Positions 1 through 5,713 are shown, counted from the first letter of the stretch. The stretch: 6,892 nt of DNA from JBBQVO01 sp038211505 (GCA_038211505.1 JBBQVO010000175.1:1-6892), one strand, 5' to 3'. The notes: generated by a model not told the origin, from the letters alone. Translations and numbers: made by a program.

Positions 1-208
1 AACGGCTGGATCATGCATTGGGACTGCATGGGGCGTGACATCGGAGAGATTCTTCCCTCACTGCGTTCTGGACAGGGTCGTTTCGCTCAGAATGACATTG
101 GTGGTTTTCAGAATGGCCGTCGTGGTTCATTGTAGCTTCTCAGCTTGCGGCCCTCGTTGCGTTCGATGTCACGTCCGCATATCGATACGACACAGCTTCG
201 GCGGCGGT
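1..208. other. Non-coding stretch downstream of dxr
   Basis: I see no credible gene here on either strand. The stretch lies beyond the dxr stop codon and holds a long-form dispersed repeat (35-97) with a degenerate partial copy beside it (108-115). No classical hairpin plus T-run terminator is visible after dxr, so the repeat may be where dxr transcripts end. If dxr has a downstream operon partner, it lies outside the window, at least 208 bases away. Confidence 0.6.
35..97 (-). repeat. Dispersed intergenic repeat, long variant
   Basis: Read on the minus strand this begins TGTCATTCTGAGCG and ends GAAGAATCTCTCCGATGTCAC, the same outer blocks as the two copies at 5449-5485 and 5625-5661. Between the shared blocks (46-55 and 84-97 on the plus strand) it carries 28 bases, where the other copies have four. 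It is therefore 24 bases longer in the middle. The ends ATTCT/AGAAT are complementary, so a weak stem-loop is possible. The position, between genes and after a stop codon, is typical of such repeats. Confidence 0.75.
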
Positions 209-1387
209 TCACCGCGAGCGCGCTGGCTGCTTCGCGCGGATGCGGTCGAGCGTGAAGGTGCGCGCCCAGGCGTCGGCTTCGAGCACGGCCTCCAGAGAAG
301 GATCGGCTATGCCGGAATGCGCCGAGAGGGTGGCATCGACCAGCTTCGGGATGTCGCCGAAGCTGACGGCACCGAGGGCGAACTGCTCGACGGCGACTTC
401 GTCGGCGGCGGCGAGCACGGCGGGCCAGGTGCCGCCCTTGGCGCCCGCTTCGAGGGCGAGGCGCAGGCAAACGTAGCGGGCGAGGTCGACTTCGCCGAAG
501 TTGAGCGTCTTGGCGCGGGCGAGATTGAGTTTCGGGATCCCGACGCTCTCGATGCGATCGGGGTAGCTGAGGGCGCACTGGATCGGCAGGCGCATGTCGG
601 GCTCGCCGAGCTGCGCCTTAACGCTGCCATCGACGAACTCGACGAGGGAGTGGACGATGCTCTCGCGGTGCATGACGACTTCGACGCGATCCATCGGCAC
701 GTTAAAGAGCCAGCGCGCCTCGATCGCCTCAAAGCCTTTGTTCATCAGCGTCGCCGAGTCGATGGTGATCTTGCGGCCCATGTCCCATGTGGGATGGCGC
801 AGCGCCTCGCGCGGCGTGACGCGATCGAGATCGCGCAGCGGCAGATCGCGAAATGCGCCGCCGGACGCCGTGAGGATGAGCTTCTCGACGGCGGCGATGT
901 CTTCGCCCCAGAGGCACTGCCAGATGGCGGAGTGCTCGCTATCGACCGGCCGCAGCTCGCCGCCGCCGGCTTCCGCCTCACGCGTGACGATGTGGCCGGC
1001 CATGACGAGCACTTCTTTGTTGGCGAGCGCGACTGCCTTGCCGGCGCGGAGCGCGGCGATCGTCGGCCCGAGACCGGCGGCCCCCGCCGTGCCGACGACG
1101 ACGATATCGACGTCGGGATGCGCCGCCATCTCCTCCATCGTCGCCCAGCGCGTCTTCGCGCCAGCGGCCGACTTGAGATCCATGTGGCGCTCGTTGCGCT
1201 GACACCAGACGAAGTCGGGATGAAACTCGCGCGCCTGATCTTCAAGCAGCGTGTGATTGTTGCCACCGGCGAGCGCGACAACGCGAAAGCGCCAGGCGAG
1301 ACTACGAATGACATCGAGCGTCTGGCGGCCGATCGAGCCTGTGGAGCCGAGGACGGCGATGCGTTTGGGGGCGGCGGGTTGTGCCAT
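209..1387 (-). CDS. dxr: 1-deoxy-D-xylulose 5-phosphate reductoisomerase
   Basis: This cytosolic enzyme converts DXP to 2-C-methyl-D-erythritol 4-phosphate with NADPH, the first committed step of the MEP isoprenoid pathway. The 392-residue product matches the family length. The N-terminal Rossmann domain starts with GSTGSIG (14-20), and LANKE is at 121-125. PVDSEHSAIWQ (147-157) supplies metal ligands Asp149 and Glu151. LTASGGAF (172-179) carries the substrate-binding Ser175. HPTWDMGRK (198-206) holds His198 and the flap Trp201. IDSATLMNKGFE (209-220) gives Ser211, Asn216, Lys217 and metal ligand Glu220. All expected active-site residues are present, so it should be functional. I chose the ATG at 1387 because MAQPAAPKR directly precedes the nucleotide-binding strand and a good -10 lies just upstream. 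The frame is open further upstream but shows no dxr-like sequence there. The gene stands alone, not beside cdsA or rseP. Confidence 0.97.
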   Translation of the reverse strand: MAQPAAPKRIAVLGSTGSIGRQTLDVIRSLAWRFRVVALAGGNNHTLLEDQAREFHPDFVWCQRNERHMDLKSAAGAKTRWATMEEMAAHPDVDIVVVGTAGAAGLGPTIAALRAGKAVALANKEVLVMAGHIVTREAEAGGGELRPVDSEHSAIWQCLWGEDIAAVEKLILTASGGAFRDLPLRDLDRVTPREALRHPTWDMGRKITIDSATLMNKGFEAIEARWLFNVPMDRVEVVMHRESIVHSLVEFVDGSVKAQLGEPDMRLPIQCALSYPDRIESVGIPKLNLARAKTLNFGEVDLARYVCLRLALEAGAKGGTWPAVLAAADEVAVEQFALGAVSFGDIPKLVDATLSAHSGIADPSLEAVLEADAWARTFTLDRIRAKQPARSR

Positions 1388-1393
1388 GCCCGA

Positions 1394-1399
1394 ATTGTA
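1394..1399 (-). promoter_or_regulatory. dxr -10 element, probably leaderless
   Basis: TACAAT on the minus strand matches the TATAAT consensus at five of six positions and ends six bases before the dxr ATG. That spacing puts the expected transcription start on, or within a base of, the start codon. There is no Shine-Dalgarno sequence. The -35 region is weak (GAC-containing, about 17 bases upstream). Confidence 0.6.
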
Positions 1400-1446
1400 G
1401 CGTCGATGGGAGTTGGGTCGGGGATCGTCGGCATTTACGGGTGAGG

Positions 1447-1471
1447 GTGGAAGGTGGACGTGGAGGGTGGA
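1447..1471 (+). repeat. Four GTGGA direct repeats upstream of the PD40 gene
   Basis: GTGGA occurs at 1447, 1454, 1460 and 1467, at spacings of 7, 6 and 7 bases. The cluster lies about 24-48 bases upstream of the candidate -10 at 1495, which lacks a recognisable -35. It may be an activator site or simply low-complexity sequence. Confidence 0.4.
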
Positions 1472-1494
1472 TCGCTCGGGTTGTGAACGCGGCG

Positions 1495-1500
1495 TATACT
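1495..1500 (+). promoter_or_regulatory. -10 element of the PD40 gene, probably leaderless
   Basis: TATACT is a five-of-six match to the -10 consensus and lies seven bases before the GTG at 1508. Transcription would begin one base before, or at, the start codon. No Shine-Dalgarno sequence fits in the gap, and no good -35 is visible. Confidence 0.55.
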
Positions 1501-1507
1501 CGCGGAC

Positions 1508-2239
1508 GTGAGCTCGAGGTTCTGGCATGTGCTGTTCGCTGTGGGCATTGTTGTCACGGTTGCCGTTGGCGTCCTGCTCGGAAACGGTCATCCGCAGGTC
1601 CGGCACCGGCATGAGCTTACGTTTGCGATGCTCGGTCACTGCCAGTCGGCTCAGTTGACTGAATGCGAAGGGGTATACACCGCCGACGCCGACGCCATCC
1701 CGGACGGTTTCCATGGCCCAGAACTCCCATTAGGCAGCCGACGTCTCGGCGACGTCGGACGGCCCGTCCTCGCGATTGCGTGGTCGCCGGATGGATCTCG
1801 GCTCGCGTACCTCGCAGGCGTCCGGCGCGGTTCCGGCGATAGGCCGTACGAGCTAGTCCGTGCCGACATACATGAACTGGATCTTCGAAGCGGTGAGAGC
1901 GGCTTGATCGAGAGCGACGTGCTTTCCGAGCGGGACCTTAGTGCGGAGAACGACCTAAGTGTGGTGGCCAGCCGGTACCGGGTGCAAAACGTCGTATGGA
2001 CCGAAGGGCCGCCGCATCTCGCACCAAGTACGCAGTACGAACTCGACGCGAACGGAGGACTATCGTCTCGATCGTCCATCATCGCCTCGCCCGACGGTTC
2101 CCTCGTGGCGTACAAAGAGTCGGGGATCGATAGCAACTGGATCTGCGTTCGCCCCGCGGACAAGCCCGCTGACAGCGCCGAACGCGATCGCTGTTTCGGA
2201 GACGGGTTCTTCGGGCCGATCGCGTGGCGGCCGGAATAG
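1508..2239 (+). CDS. Membrane-anchored protein with TolB/PD40-like propeller motifs
   Basis: The 243-residue protein has an N-terminal hydrophobic segment (about residues 6-25) after a short basic start. This could be a signal anchor or an uncleaved signal peptide, leaving the rest outside the membrane. Two PD40/WD40-like strands follow: AIAWSPDGSRLAYLA (89-103) and ASPDGSLVAYKES (193-205). These are typical of TolB-type beta-propellers. The chain ends ...GPIAWRPE, which looks like the start of another blade cut off at the stop codon. Cysteines 45/53 and 213/229 could form disulfides outside the cell. The GTG start is supported by the -10 just upstream and by the position of the membrane segment. 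Codon use is more relaxed than in neighbours (TTA and several CTA leucine codons). The specific function is unknown. Its stop lies three bases from the stop of the converging gene. Confidence 0.75.
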   Translation: MSSRFWHVLFAVGIVVTVAVGVLLGNGHPQVRHRHELTFAMLGHCQSAQLTECEGVYTADADAIPDGFHGPELPLGSRRLGDVGRPVLAIAWSPDGSRLAYLAGVRRGSGDRPYELVRADIHELDLRSGESGLIESDVLSERDLSAENDLSVVASRYRVQNVVWTEGPPHLAPSTQYELDANGGLSSRSSIIASPDGSLVAYKESGIDSNWICVRPADKPADSAERDRCFGDGFFGPIAWRPE

Positions 2240-2242
2240 CCG

Positions 2243-3133
2243 CTACAACAAATACTTCTTCGGCGCGCCCGACGGCTGGCGGCGGAAGTTGTGGATGAGC
2301 CAGCGCTTGATGCTGTCTGATTCGACTTCTTCTATGCGGGCGCGGGTGTTGGCGTCGAGGGTTTCTTGGACGCGGCGGGCGTAGTCGGCGACGGCGGCAT
2401 GCGACTCGTCGGTGATGTTGAAAACGGTGCGCATGTGGGCGACGACGGAGAGCTGGCGCTCGCTGACGCGGAGCAGCCAGCCGAGCTCGATCTCGGCCCA
2501 GCCCACGTGAAACGACGGGTCGGCGAAGGCGTACGCCAGGCGCAGGTTGTTCGATTCGGGGCCGACTTCGAGCAGCGTCGCGCCGAAGTTCGGGCGGCCG
2601 AGATCGCTTGCGGCGCGATAGACGACGCGGAGCTGATGATCGGCGGCGAGCGTCGTGCCGGCGAAGTAGTGGCCGAGGCCAACATCGAAGGCCTTGTGCG
2701 TTTCGTCCGGTTTCAGGTGCGCGAGCATCCAGCCGACGAACTCGCCCATCTCTTGGTGTTGCACCTGGTACTGCGCGGCGACGAGCTCGCACGCCGACCG
2801 CACGAGATTCGGCGCCGACGCGTAGGAGCCGCGCGTGATCAGCAGCGCCGCATCGGCGAGCGTGGTGTAGGCGCGCGACCATATGCCGACGACGGCGGCG
2901 TATTCGTGCGTGCGATAGCGGGAGTGCGACGAGTCGTTGAGGATCCGCAGCTGCAGATTCATGCCTTCGGCAAAGAGCCGCAGATCGCGGCCGAGGACGA
3001 ACTGCGTTTGGCGGAAGCAGTCGTGTTCGGCGGCGGATGCGGCGTCGCCGGGTTTTTCGGGCAGGGTGTAGGTCTCGGGGTTGGTGATCGCGCTGACGCG
3101 CTGGCCGGGCGTGGGGAGAGGCGGTGTAACCAC
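2243..3133 (-). CDS. Unrecognised, predicted helical protein, second gene of the J-domain unit
   Basis: I do not recognise this 296-residue protein. It is probably soluble and mostly alpha-helical, with no signal peptide and no convincing membrane span. It has a proline-rich start (residues 1-30) and a central segment, ASAPNLVRSACELVAAQYQV (105-124). That segment resembles the 'LLRsalEl' helix of bundle proteins such as DUF5677, a weak likeness only. Further features are an aromatic stretch around FHVGWAEIELGWLLRVSERQL and a basic C-terminus ending GAPKKYLL. The GTG start at 3133 follows the TGA of the J-domain gene after a single base. No Shine-Dalgarno sequence is visible, so translation is probably by coupling or re-initiation. 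Met58 would be an alternative start but would discard sequence with the same coding character. Co-expression suggests it may be a client or partner of the J-domain protein. Confidence 0.75.
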   Translation of the reverse strand: MVTPPLPTPGQRVSAITNPETYTLPEKPGDAASAAEHDCFRQTQFVLGRDLRLFAEGMNLQLRILNDSSHSRYRTHEYAAVVGIWSRAYTTLADAALLITRGSYASAPNLVRSACELVAAQYQVQHQEMGEFVGWMLAHLKPDETHKAFDVGLGHYFAGTTLAADHQLRVVYRAASDLGRPNFGATLLEVGPESNNLRLAYAFADPSFHVGWAEIELGWLLRVSERQLSVVAHMRTVFNITDESHAAVADYARRVQETLDANTRARIEEVESDSIKRWLIHNFRRQPSGAPKKYLL

Positions 3134-3134
3134 G

Positions 3135-3863
3135 TCAGCGGCGGACCGCGCGGCGGCGGCGGTTGGGGACGTAGGCGGCGTTGGTGGCGGGGTAGACGCG
3201 GCGCGACTTCGCCTGATAGCCGGTGATCTTCACCGGGATAACGCCGGTCCACTCCTTCGAGACGAAGATGACGCGCGAGATGCCGGGGAACGTCACTTTC
3301 CGCGCGACGATCTCGATATCGAATTCCACCGTCTCGCCGGGGCCGGCGCGCAGGTGCCCGACCGGCCCCCACACCCACGGCTCCGACGTCGAGACGTCGC
3401 CGGTCATCGTGCACTCGCAGCGGTTCGTGATCCTGATGTGACGCCGGACGCGCGGCTGCGACCGAAGGTCCGCCATGTCGACTTCGATCTCTTCGGGCTC
3501 GATCAGCGGTTCGACGCTATGGATGTGTTTGCGGCGGCGCGCCGGCACGCTGGCCGCGACAATATCCTCCCAGTTCGGCTGCTCGGAGAGATGCTCGTAG
3601 TGTCCGCGGCCGCCGGCGCCGCCAATGATCGAGCGCGCCCGCGGATGATGCACGTCGTCGTAAGCTCGGCGTTTCGCCGGGTCGCCGAGCGTCTCATACG
3701 CGGCGTTGATGCGCGCGGCTTTACGCGTCGCTAGCGGGTCGTTGGCATTGGCGTCGGGGTGCACCTCGCGCATCAGTTTGCGATACCGGCGCTTGATCTC
3801 AGCGTCGGTCGCGTTGGGCGCTACTTCGAGCGTGTCGTAGTGATCGGGCACAGAAGAGTTCAC
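3135..3863 (-). CDS. J-domain (DnaJ-like) protein with C-terminal beta-sandwich
   Basis: The 242-residue protein has an N-terminal J domain (about 8-70). It contains DHYDTLEVAPNATDAEIKRRYRKLM, the diagnostic HPD at 35-37 and INAAYETLGDPAKRRAYD. This module stimulates the ATPase of a DnaK-type Hsp70. It lacks the G/F region, zinc-finger repeats and C-terminal domains of true DnaJ. A polar linker follows, then residues about 135-215 with ITNRCECTMTGDVSTSEPWVW, GETVEFDIEI and TGVIPVKIT. This pattern resembles Ig/BACON-like beta-sandwiches ('ItN.G.g.l.g.v.t..pW'). The tail (234-242) is strongly basic. I chose the GTG at 3863 because the J domain begins eight residues later and a possible -10 lies seven bases upstream. 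The frame stays open to 3965, but that extra sequence does not look like coding. It is likely a specialised co-chaperone acting with the next gene's product. Confidence 0.9.
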   Translation of the reverse strand: MNSSVPDHYDTLEVAPNATDAEIKRRYRKLMREVHPDANANDPLATRKAARINAAYETLGDPAKRRAYDDVHHPRARSIIGGAGGRGHYEHLSEQPNWEDIVAASVPARRRKHIHSVEPLIEPEEIEVDMADLRSQPRVRRHIRITNRCECTMTGDVSTSEPWVWGPVGHLRAGPGETVEFDIEIVARKVTFPGISRVIFVSKEWTGVIPVKITGYQAKSRRVYPATNAAYVPNRRRRAVRR

Positions 3864-3870
3864 GGTACTC

Positions 3871-3876
3871 AGCTTA
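3871..3876 (-). promoter_or_regulatory. Possible -10 element of the J-domain gene
   Basis: TAAGCT on the minus strand keeps the key first, second and last bases of the -10 consensus (three of six overall). It ends seven bases before the GTG at 3863, the same geometry as at the PD40 gene. Two ACGGTAC direct repeats (3862-3868 and 3883-3889, 21 bases apart) flank it. There is no Shine-Dalgarno sequence. This is weaker than the other three -10 candidates. Confidence 0.35.
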
Positions 3877-4001
3877 CCGCGAACGGTACGCGCGCCGACA
3901 CAACGTGGCTGACTAGTCGGCGACGCAGGCCGAACGATTGAGTGTTGACAGACCGGGGCCGACATCGACTCCGGCTCGTCCTGCTACCGGTCGCGCTGGG
4001 G

Positions 4002-4007
4002 TATCAT
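4002..4007 (+). promoter_or_regulatory. -10 element of the GS-like gene, near-leaderless
   Basis: TATCAT matches the -10 consensus at five of six positions and lies nine bases before the ATG at 4017. The predicted leader is about three bases, with no Shine-Dalgarno sequence. The TTGACA at 3945-3950 is too far upstream to serve as its -35. Confidence 0.55.
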
Positions 4008-4016
4008 CGTCACTCT

Positions 4017-5375
4017 ATGAACAAGGACGACGTGGCGCGCATCATCGCCGAGCACGGCATCGAGACCGTGAAGATCGGCACGCCCGACATGGACGGCGTG
4101 TACCGCGGCAAGCGGCTCGTCGCGAAGCAGTTTCTCGATGGCTGCGACGGCGCCGGCTTTGCGCAGTGCGACGTCGTCTTCGGCTGGGACATTGGCGAAG
4201 AGGTGATCACGGGCGCCGATCTCAAGGTTGGAACAGCGGACACCGGCTTCGCGGACATTTTGCTGCGGCCCGATCTGGCGACGTTTCGCGTCGTGCCGTG
4301 GGAGCCGGCGGCGGCGGCCGTCGTCTGCGATGCGTACGACGAACATGGCGGCGTGCTCACGGTCTCGCCACGCGCGGTGCTCCGGCGCGTGCTCGATCGC
4401 GCGGCGGCGCTCGGCTTCGAGGCGCAGATGGCGGTCGAGCTGGAGTTCCGCATCTTCCGTGAGGATCAGGAGAGCCTGCGAGAAAAGAACTTCTCCGATC
4501 TGCGGCCGCTGAACCCGGGCTACAACTGCTATTCGATCAGCCACGCCAGTATCGACGACCACGTCGTCGGCGCACTGCACCGGCACATGGCCGCCTACGG
4601 CATCGATGTCGAGGGGTACAACCGCGAGCACGGCGAAGGCATGTACGAGATGAACCTTCGCTACGCGCCGGCGCTCGAAGCGGCCGACCGTGGCATGTTG
4701 TTCAAGAGCGGCGCGAAGGAGATTCTGGCGCAGGCGGGCGTCATCCCGACGTTCATGGCCAAGTATTCGGACGAGATGGACGGCTGCAGCGGCCACATTC
4801 ATCAGAGCCTGTGGAGCGGCGACACAAACGCCTTCTGGGACGCATCGGCGGCGCACAACATGTCGGCGACGCTCACGTCGTACATCGGTGGCGCTCTCGC
4901 GGCGATGCCGGAGTTGTTCGCGCTATTCGCACCGAACATCAACTCGTACAAACGCTATGTCAGCGGCAGCTGGGCGCCGACGGCGGCGACGTGGGGCATC
5001 GAGAACCGCACGTCGTCGCTCCGCGCGATCACCGGCGGCGAGACGGCGATCCGCGTCGAACATCGAGTGCCCGGCGCGGATGTGAATCCGTATCTCGGGT
5101 TCGCGGCGTGCCTCGCCGGCGGCCTCGCCGGCATCGAACGCAAACTCGTACCCCCGCCGCCATCGACCGGCAACATCTACGCCACCGAAGGATTGACGCC
5201 GCTGCCACGCACGCTCGACGAAGCGATCGATCTGCTCGACGGCAGCGCGATCGCGCGCGACTACTTCGGCAACGCGTTCGTCGATCACTACGTCGCGATG
5301 CGCCGCTGGGAGGTCGAGAAGCACCGCCGCGCCGTGACCGGCTGGGAGCGTCGGCGGTACTTCGAGCAGGTGTGA
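4017..5375 (+). CDS. Glutamine-synthetase-like gamma-glutamyl-amine ligase
   Basis: The 452-residue protein has the full GS fold: an N-terminal beta-grasp region (about 1-100) and a catalytic barrel. Metal and ATP ligands are present: Glu141/Glu143 in MAVELEFRIF, Glu204 and Glu211 in NREHGEGMYE, His260 in GHIHQSL, and Glu348/Arg350 in RVEHRVPGADVNPYLGF. Arg313 lies in NSYKRYVSGSWAP. The ammonium-site loop of true GS (Asp50-Ser51 in E. coli) is replaced by DMDGVYRGKRL (24-34). The flap Glu327 position holds Trp319. Such GS-like proteins, like PuuA or actinobacterial GlnA3/GlnA4, ligate glutamate to amines other than ammonia. The substrate here (polyamine, ethanolamine or another amine) cannot be told from the sequence. 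The usual GPGQ.E motif reads GEGMYE, an unusual change. I chose ATG 4017 over the in-frame GTG at 3942 because a -10 lies just before it and family similarity begins there. Confidence 0.88.
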   Translation: MNKDDVARIIAEHGIETVKIGTPDMDGVYRGKRLVAKQFLDGCDGAGFAQCDVVFGWDIGEEVITGADLKVGTADTGFADILLRPDLATFRVVPWEPAAAAVVCDAYDEHGGVLTVSPRAVLRRVLDRAAALGFEAQMAVELEFRIFREDQESLREKNFSDLRPLNPGYNCYSISHASIDDHVVGALHRHMAAYGIDVEGYNREHGEGMYEMNLRYAPALEAADRGMLFKSGAKEILAQAGVIPTFMAKYSDEMDGCSGHIHQSLWSGDTNAFWDASAAHNMSATLTSYIGGALAAMPELFALFAPNINSYKRYVSGSWAPTAATWGIENRTSSLRAITGGETAIRVEHRVPGADVNPYLGFAACLAGGLAGIERKLVPPPPSTGNIYATEGLTPLPRTLDEAIDLLDGSAIARDYFGNAFVDHYVAMRRWEVEKHRRAVTGWERRRYFEQV

Positions 5376-5429
5376 CGACGAGTACGCGTACCGTTGTTGC
5401 GGCGACCCATTTGTAATCCACCAAACCGT

Positions 5430-5444
5430 TGTCATTCAGACGCC
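5430..5444 (+). repeat. Partial copy of the dispersed repeat
   Basis: TTGTCATTCAGACGC matches the first bases of the full repeat, with CATTCAGA where the full copy has CATTCTGA. It sits exactly 20 bases ahead of the full copy. A similar truncated echo accompanies the copy at the left end of the window. Confidence 0.45.
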
Positions 5445-5448
5445 GCCG

Positions 5449-5485
5449 CTGTCATTCTGAGCGCAGCGAAGAATCTCTCCGCAGT
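5449..5485 (+). repeat. Dispersed repeat, left arm of an inverted pair
   Basis: The 37 bases starting CTGTCATTCTGAGCGCAGCG and ending CTCTCCGCAGT are the exact reverse complement of 5625-5661. Diverged similarity continues inward for about 20 more bases (12 of 20 identical). Transcribed RNA could fold into a long stem with a 139-base loop. This could act as a terminator or mRNA stabiliser between the GS-like and hydrolase genes. Confidence 0.9.
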
Positions 5486-5624
5486 CACATCGAACGCCGT
5501 CCCGACGGTGGAACTCTGCCCGACGCTTCGTCAGCTACGTCGCGAACACCGTAGTCATGGGCGCGCGGAACGTTGTACGAACCCCCATTTGATTGCGGTC
5601 AGTCGCGGGACAAGATTGGACGTA

Positions 5625-5661
5625 ACTGCGGAGAGATTCTTCGCTGCGCTCAGAATGACAG
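5625..5661 (-). repeat. Dispersed repeat, right arm of an inverted pair
   Basis: This is the exact 37-base reverse complement of the copy at 5449-5485. It lies 52 bases before the hydrolase start. No target-site duplication is visible outside the arms (CGCCGC on the left, TCAAGA on the right). This argues for two separate copies or an old insertion rather than a fresh transposition of a 213-base element. Confidence 0.9.
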
Positions 5662-5700
5662 TCAAGAGAACGTCTCGCCTGACACGCAGATCGGCTGAAG

Positions 5701-5705
5701 GGAGG
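5701..5705 (+). promoter_or_regulatory. Ribosome binding site of the hydrolase gene
   Basis: GGAGG, inside AAGGGAGGG, lies eight bases before the ATG at 5714. It is the only clear Shine-Dalgarno sequence before a gene in this window. It fixes the hydrolase start and shows that this gene, unlike four others here, is translated from a leadered mRNA. Confidence 0.85.
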
Positions 5706-5713
5706 GCCCGAAC

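Larger units (their letters stand above)
5376..5713. other. 338-base gap between the GS-like gene and the hydrolase gene
   Basis: No gene is apparent. The gap begins with a 10-base palindrome (5382-5391) just after the GS stop. It then holds a partial repeat copy (5430-5444), two facing copies of the dispersed repeat and the hydrolase ribosome binding site. I found no convincing -10/-35 pair for the hydrolase, which could be read through from the GS gene or start at a promoter I cannot recognise. Open frames crossing this gap are translations of the repeats. Confidence 0.6.

Noticed and set aside
35..1444. A 469-codon open frame on the plus strand
   Set aside because: It runs antisense to dxr, whose active-site motifs are unmistakable. 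The frame is arginine/alanine/aspartate-rich without any family motif, as expected for the opposite strand of a GC-rich gene.
2366..3226. A 286-codon open frame on the plus strand
   Set aside because: It lies opposite the 296-residue minus-strand gene and runs into the J-domain gene. It shows no domain, ends in a glycine/arginine low-complexity run and has no promoter or ribosome binding site.
3945..3950. TTGACA as a -35 box
   Set aside because: No -10-like hexamer lies 16-18 bases downstream on the plus strand, and it is 51 bases from the TATCAT at 4002.
3942..4016. GTG at 3942 as the start of the GS-like gene
   Set aside because: The 25 extra residues have no GS similarity. The TATCAT promoter element lies inside this stretch, and the ATG at 4017 starts the family-like sequence.
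3984..4856. A 290-codon open frame on the minus strand
   Set aside because: It is antisense to the GS-like gene, with a composition typical of a complementary-strand artefact.
5382..5391. Palindrome GTACGCGTAC right after the GS stop codon
   Set aside because: It is only ten bases with no T-run after it. It is too short for a convincing terminator and plausible by chance in GC-rich DNA.
5385..5395. An 11-base match (CGCGTACCGTT) to the J-domain promoter region (3882-3892, minus strand)
   Set aside because: A match of this length between two places in a window this size is expected by chance.
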